This document shows positions 59,179 through 64,000 of a DNA stretch of 64,000 nt, piece after piece. The stretch comes from Coffea arabica (taxonomy: Eukaryota; Streptophyta; Magnoliopsida; Gentianales; Rubiaceae), in assembly GCF_036785885.1 (NCBI RefSeq), contig NC_092310.1:3224001-3288000 (forward strand), written 5' to 3'. The stretch's first letter is position 1. The number at the start of each line of letters is the position of its first letter. The notes under the pieces were generated by a model, which was not told the DNA's origin, did not search any database, and saw nothing but the letters and a program-made list of their open reading frames with translations. The translations under genes were made by a program, and so were the position numbers.

Positions 59179-62100
59179 CGAAAAAATATCTTGCTTATGA
59201 AGACAATCAACTCAAATTAAATTGATAAAATACTACAAAATCAAATCAAATTAAATATTTATAAACTGCATGTAGTTTCTTCTATTTTGTGCTCTAAATG
59301 TTCGTATAAAAAGTGGTTCCGAAAGAGCTACAATTCAGGGTAAATGATAATTTTAGAATTTTCATAATTTGTTAACCCTTTCTTTTCTGCCCCATCTCCT
59401 CTGTGCTTTTTTTTTTAAATCTTTATTTTAATATAAGTGAAAAATCTCGAATACGGAACCTTTCACTTACATTCCCTTCTTCTGTACCATCCAATTCATC
59501 CCTCTCTCACTCGACTTGTGCCTATCTTCAACTTGAAAAGAAAATATTAAAAACCTCTACATAAGCTAATCGCTTTCCTTGGAGACAACCTAATTGAAGA
59601 GAGTGATGGGTCATAATTGGCCATTTGAATGTCACCACCTTGAGAGTTTATGCACTGCTAGTGACCCGGACATGCACTCAACAAGTTAAATAAAGATATT
59701 TCGACTAACTAACTCTTTAGCTTAATCGCTCAATAGATGCTAAGGGTTAGGAAGAAGGGACAACAAGGTTGTTCAATATTAACAAAGTATGCTAGATTAT
59801 ATGAATTTGCATTATCGGAGATTCTCCCTCCTTGGTTTATACGTATATATGATGGATTTCTATATTGATCAATAAATCAGTTTCTTAAAGAAAAAAAGTC
59901 TCTTATGTGTCATCATGCTTTTCTAATTTCTAATTTATAATGGTATATTCATCTTTTTTTTTCTTTACTTTTTTGTTAGTTGTTTTCATGACGAACTTGC
60001 AAGTGTATAATGTCCCATCCCAGTCTTAATTAGACTCAAGCGATGAAAACAATCAATTAGAAGTGATAAAAATGTAACATATTTTTTGAATATGACCAAC
60101 ATTTTTCTTATTGGTTGTCATATTCCCACTAACCAGTCTTCATCTTATCATTTCATGGTTCTTATGTCAATGTATAAGAGAAGTCAAGTCGAAATCAATG
60201 AAAGGAATTAAAACATTTTTTTCCCAACTGGATTTCTTAATACTGAGTAACAAATTAAGGTTAAATGCATTAAATCCCCTAAACTTTGTCTCTAATTGTA
60301 CTTTTCCTCTCTAAACTTATTAAACAGGCACTTAACCCCTTTTTGATGTTTTTGGATAAAGATGCCCCTACTACATTATTTTCTTTCTCCTTGTTTTTTC
60401 ATTCCTTTGTTTTTCTTTTCTACTATTTTCTTTTCCTTATCATTTTTTCCCTTTTTTTTTCACTTCTCTCATCTCACTATTTTCATTGCTCCTGAGATAG
60501 ATAAATGTGAAGTAGCAGAGTAATTAAGAGTACTAAGTACTCTTTGGGATGTGAGAAGGGTAAATTCCATTTTGTAGACTCAAATCTACACCTATTCCCA
60601 CTTTGCATCTCAAACATTAATATGGGAACATTTTGCATCATAACCTTTCTAACACATCCCACTTTTGTCCAAATATTAATGAACTACACAAAACTAACCA
60701 AATCACATATTTGTCTTGTGAAATCCATGGTAATTTTTTTAAAAACAATGCTTCGTTTGGATTAGTTATTTTTTGGGGTGTTTTTGAAAAATTTTACAGT
60801 AACAATGTATATGAAAAATTTTTACTGTAAAAGTTTTTTAAAGTATTTGATATATTGTATGGATGAGATGTTTTTTGAGTTATTAACGTGACATTGTGTT
60901 TGAACGTGGGCCGCTGTACTTTGGTGCCACGTGGCCGGTTCGGCCACTGGCCGCTCTTGCTCTTTGAGGAAGTGACATTGCAGCTTGAAGAAATTATAAT
61001 TGATTCCTTCACCATAGAACCATCACTTTGCGGTTAAGCATCAATGACCAAACTTGACACACAAACTGCTGGGGTCTGTCATGATTACTAACTAATATTA
61101 ACATATGATAAAGACACTCTCAAGTTTCTAGTATCTTTTCCACTTTAACCAATTGGGTTGTATGGATCTTATCTCATTGTAAATAGTCATGACATCCAAT
61201 TTTTTGTTTCTGGCCTTTTTGTGACTTGTGAGTACATTTCTAGGTCAGAATCTTATATATTTCTAGGACTAGCTTTTTAGTATTCTTTTCTTGATCAAAG
61301 GACTCACCAGTAGAACCACATTCCTTCCAACATTCTTGAGTTGAAGAAATGTCCTTCATAAACAGATTGAATCGTTTGTACAGTTTTACAATAGTGTATC
61401 AGGACGATTATTTTGAATTTAAAATTTAAATTTCGTATATGTGCCATCTATCTGACTTTGATAATATATATGTACTGACAGTACCTATAAGATTAACTCA
61501 TGAATAATATCAAGAAAATTAAGGGAGGAATTTGTTTGCCGTGTGAGACTGGACAAGACTATTGGGCTTGTAAATTTAACCTCCTTGTTCTTTGTTTATT
61601 TACATACCTCTCCCGATGTCTAATTGGATTAATTTTCCCCTAAACTTCTCAAGTTTCCCACTGTGGTACAATCATCCCAATGAATTCAAACTTGTCAACC
61701 TAATTGAATTTGATTTCATTTCATACTCTGTATTTTTATCAAAAGTAACCTATTGCATGTACATCATTTTTTTTTAAAGGCTAACATGACTTGTCAACTA
61801 AACCACGCGGAATAGTTTCGTAAGGCAGAAGAAATTATTTTTACTTTGGAGGTCCGAAAAAAATATTGGAAGTCCAAATTAGTATGCTGGTAGACTAATG
61901 CAGCTACATATTTCCATAAGAGAATTAATTAAGAGTAAAATTAAAAGAAAAAAGGGAGAGGAAGAGACTTTATTTTTTATCATTAAAATTGGCTTATGCA
62001 GTTATGCCTCTATTTATCAGAAAGTTTTTTTTTTTTTTTTTTGTTATGGATTAGGCGCATGAGTGCACCAAGACAGTAACATATAAGCCCCATATGTGGC

Positions 62101-64000
62101 ACATGTTACTATCGATTCCTCAATAGTCAGTTAAAGTTTAAGCAAAGGAAGACCCCAAAAAAAAAAAAAATCCAACTACCGGCTGATTTGATTCTCGTTT
62201 AAATTAGACAATAGAAAATAAAATCAATGTTGTAAACATGAGATAAAACAATAAAGTCTTCTACAAATAAAACAATAAACACTTCTAAAAATACATTCAT
62301 GTTTATAAAAAAAATACATTCATGTTTATAGTCAATTCCACCATCTTTTCCCACTCCAAAAAGACTAACAATTTGTTTGTAGTCAATAGTTATAGTGAAA
62401 AAAGTATATGGTTTCATTGGTTTTCTAAATGCCCGAATAGAAATCCTAATTTTTGTTTGGGGATACATTAAAAAAAATGAGACAAAATAATTTAGCATCT
62501 CCATATAAAGTAAAATAACAATACCGTGCAAATGCACTCGAATTTTGATTTTTAAAAAAATTGAAAAAAGGAGATAAAAGGAGAGTGGAATTCTTAATTT
62601 ACTTGAAACAATAAGAAGTTGGAAGAAGGAAACTAATTTGAAAGGCAATATTTTAATTTGTTTAAGGAGTCAAAAAAGTTTGGAAAGGAAGAGAACAGAG
62701 GATTTGACCAAATCGATACTTAGATGGTCAAACAGAATGTATTGGAAAAGAAAAACAGGGAGAATTTTTCAGAACCAAATTACTAACTGGACAACCTAAA
62801 TGGATTAGCATGAGTAATATGCTAATGATATAAAAATAAAAGTTGTCAAAATTTTATAAGTAACAATGAATAATCAAGACAAATAATAGGGGTACAAAAT
62901 TAAAAAGATTTGAGGACTTGTAGAATTATCCTAATTACAGATTAAAAAGGGAATCATGCCATTGAAGAGAATGTGAAAATAAATAAATAAAAATTATGGA
63001 TTGATTGATTTAAAAAAATCAAGAAAGGCATAATCAGAGAAGACTATCTGAGAAGTTCTTAAAAGAATATCAATGACAACGAGTATCTCAAATTTTTTCT
63101 TTTTTTTTCTGTAAAATTTCAGAACCAAAATTCTTTAGACCCCAGCATTTATTTTCACAGGAACAATATATTTTACTATGCTACCATGAACCTTGAAGTC
63201 AATGCCCTCGATTCCAATGGATAATAGTTTCATTAATTTGTTTGTGCTTTTTTTTTTGCGGTAAATAGATGAAAACTTTGAGTTCCTTGAATTCTTTAAA
63301 GCGCCTAATATCATCAGTTACTGGAAACTCAAAAAATAGAGAAGCATTTTATTAGAATCGGACCAAAAAATTTATTTGAAATACCATAACAACATTTATG
63401 AACAACCAACTGTTATACTGCTCATCATGTTACAGTTACACTAATATAGTGCTCATGGGAATGCATTCCTATTGAAATTTTGCTTTTTCTTTATCTTCTG
63501 TGAAATTTTATTAGTTTAGACGTTATAAGGACTAGTGTTAAAGGCGCACCCAGTGTGTGCAATTTAGAAATAATTATTGATTTTTATGAATATATTAATA
63601 TTATTTTTACAAAAATAAATTTTATATAAATTCTTCATGAAAAAAAAATTACAATTTATTAGTAATTTTTTCTTTAATACAGTTATAGTTAATTTGATAG
63701 TTGCTGTATCTAAGGGAGTTATAGGAGATTATATTAGCAAATATGATTAGGTGGTTGGGGTAAAAATTAATTTTTTTAAGAGCAAAATTGGAAGTTCAAA
63801 AAATGACACAAAATGTTTATCCCAACTACCACCTCTCTCCTTTTACTGTTTTATGGATATTTGGTGTGCTCATCCTTTTTTTTTCTTTTTGGTTGGTTGT
63901 AATTTGGGTCCTACATTCAAGTGTTTTCAATAATTGAAGCATATAAAGGGAAAAAATTGAGAAACCACAACAATTCATTTACAGGTTATATAAATCAGTA
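59179..64000. other. AT-rich intergenic sequence, no gene recognised
   Basis: Long homopolymer runs (T20 near 62025, A13 near 62158) and repeat phrases of the 'cctctcccgatgtctaattgg' type at about 61600. 'Tttggattagttatttttt' / 'ttactgtaaaag' phrases lie near 60750-60840. The longest ORF (minus 62199-62648, 149 codons) is hydrophobic, AT-driven and matches nothing known, so I do not call it a gene. Promoter elements of the DUF716 gene upstream of its TATA box would lie at the left edge. Confidence 0.5.

Noticed and set aside
62199-62648. 149-codon hydrophobic minus ORF
   Set aside because: Driven by AT-rich composition, with no motif or gene signals. It includes duplicated 'acattcatgtttata' phrases typical of slippage.
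1-64000. tRNA, rRNA, CRISPR or prokaryotic-type features
   Set aside because: None seen. The window is clearly plant nuclear DNA, and the only tRNA-related signals are retrotransposon primer sites.

Overview
The window looks like a euchromatic but transposon-rich stretch of a dicot nuclear genome. It has intron-bearing genes, a CC-NBS-LRR resistance gene, SABATH and F-box families, AT-rich intergenic DNA, and many LTR elements and MITEs with intact target duplications. One decayed SABATH methyltransferase strongly resembles, from memory, the coffee xanthosine/caffeine-type N-methyltransferases. An asterid, possibly Rubiaceae, is therefore my best guess (inference only).

Layout. 1-10.5 kb: a solo Ty3/gypsy LTR (37-2819) and a young gag-only Athila-like element (2886-10542) sit 66 bp apart in the same older repeat. 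12.4-14.1 kb: a Mutator-type MITE and a chimeric cut-and-paste element that carries a LINE fragment. 15-18.6 kb: a small LTR element lacking pol, a LINE tail, and a PIF/Harbinger remnant. 19.9-23.8 kb: two more copies of the same MITE family, the second inserted inside a coding exon of the SABATH pseudogene. 25.2-29.2 kb: a diverged tandem duplication of about 1.9 kb with no recognised gene. 30-33.8 kb: an intact single-exon CNL resistance gene on the minus strand. 34.3-38.0 kb: a divergently placed acyl-activating-enzyme pseudogene that has lost part of exon 2 next to a MITE fragment. 39.1-40.4 kb: an XS-domain (FDM/SGS3-like) pseudogene with a MITE in its XS domain. 42.1-43.0 kb: an F-box pseudogene. 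44.7-49.8 kb: a Reina-like chromovirus with 257-bp LTRs. 51.0-53.7 kb: a non-autonomous MULE carrying a nested foldback element. 53.8-55.4 kb: a second, longer copy of the chimeric element. 55.7-57.4 kb: two hAT-like MITEs. 58.2-59.1 kb: an intact DUF716/TMEM45 membrane-protein gene. 59.2-64 kb: AT-rich DNA without a recognisable gene.

Only two host genes look functional, the CNL and the DUF716 gene. The four other recognisable host genes are all broken, and three of those four carry or adjoin a small DNA transposon. Target-site duplications could be read directly for ten elements, which allows a relative insertion history. No dedicated multi-gene system (operon-like cluster, CRISPR or similar) was found. 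The most unusual objects are the duplicated chimeric element that carries a LINE piece, and the MITE-riddled pseudogene series.
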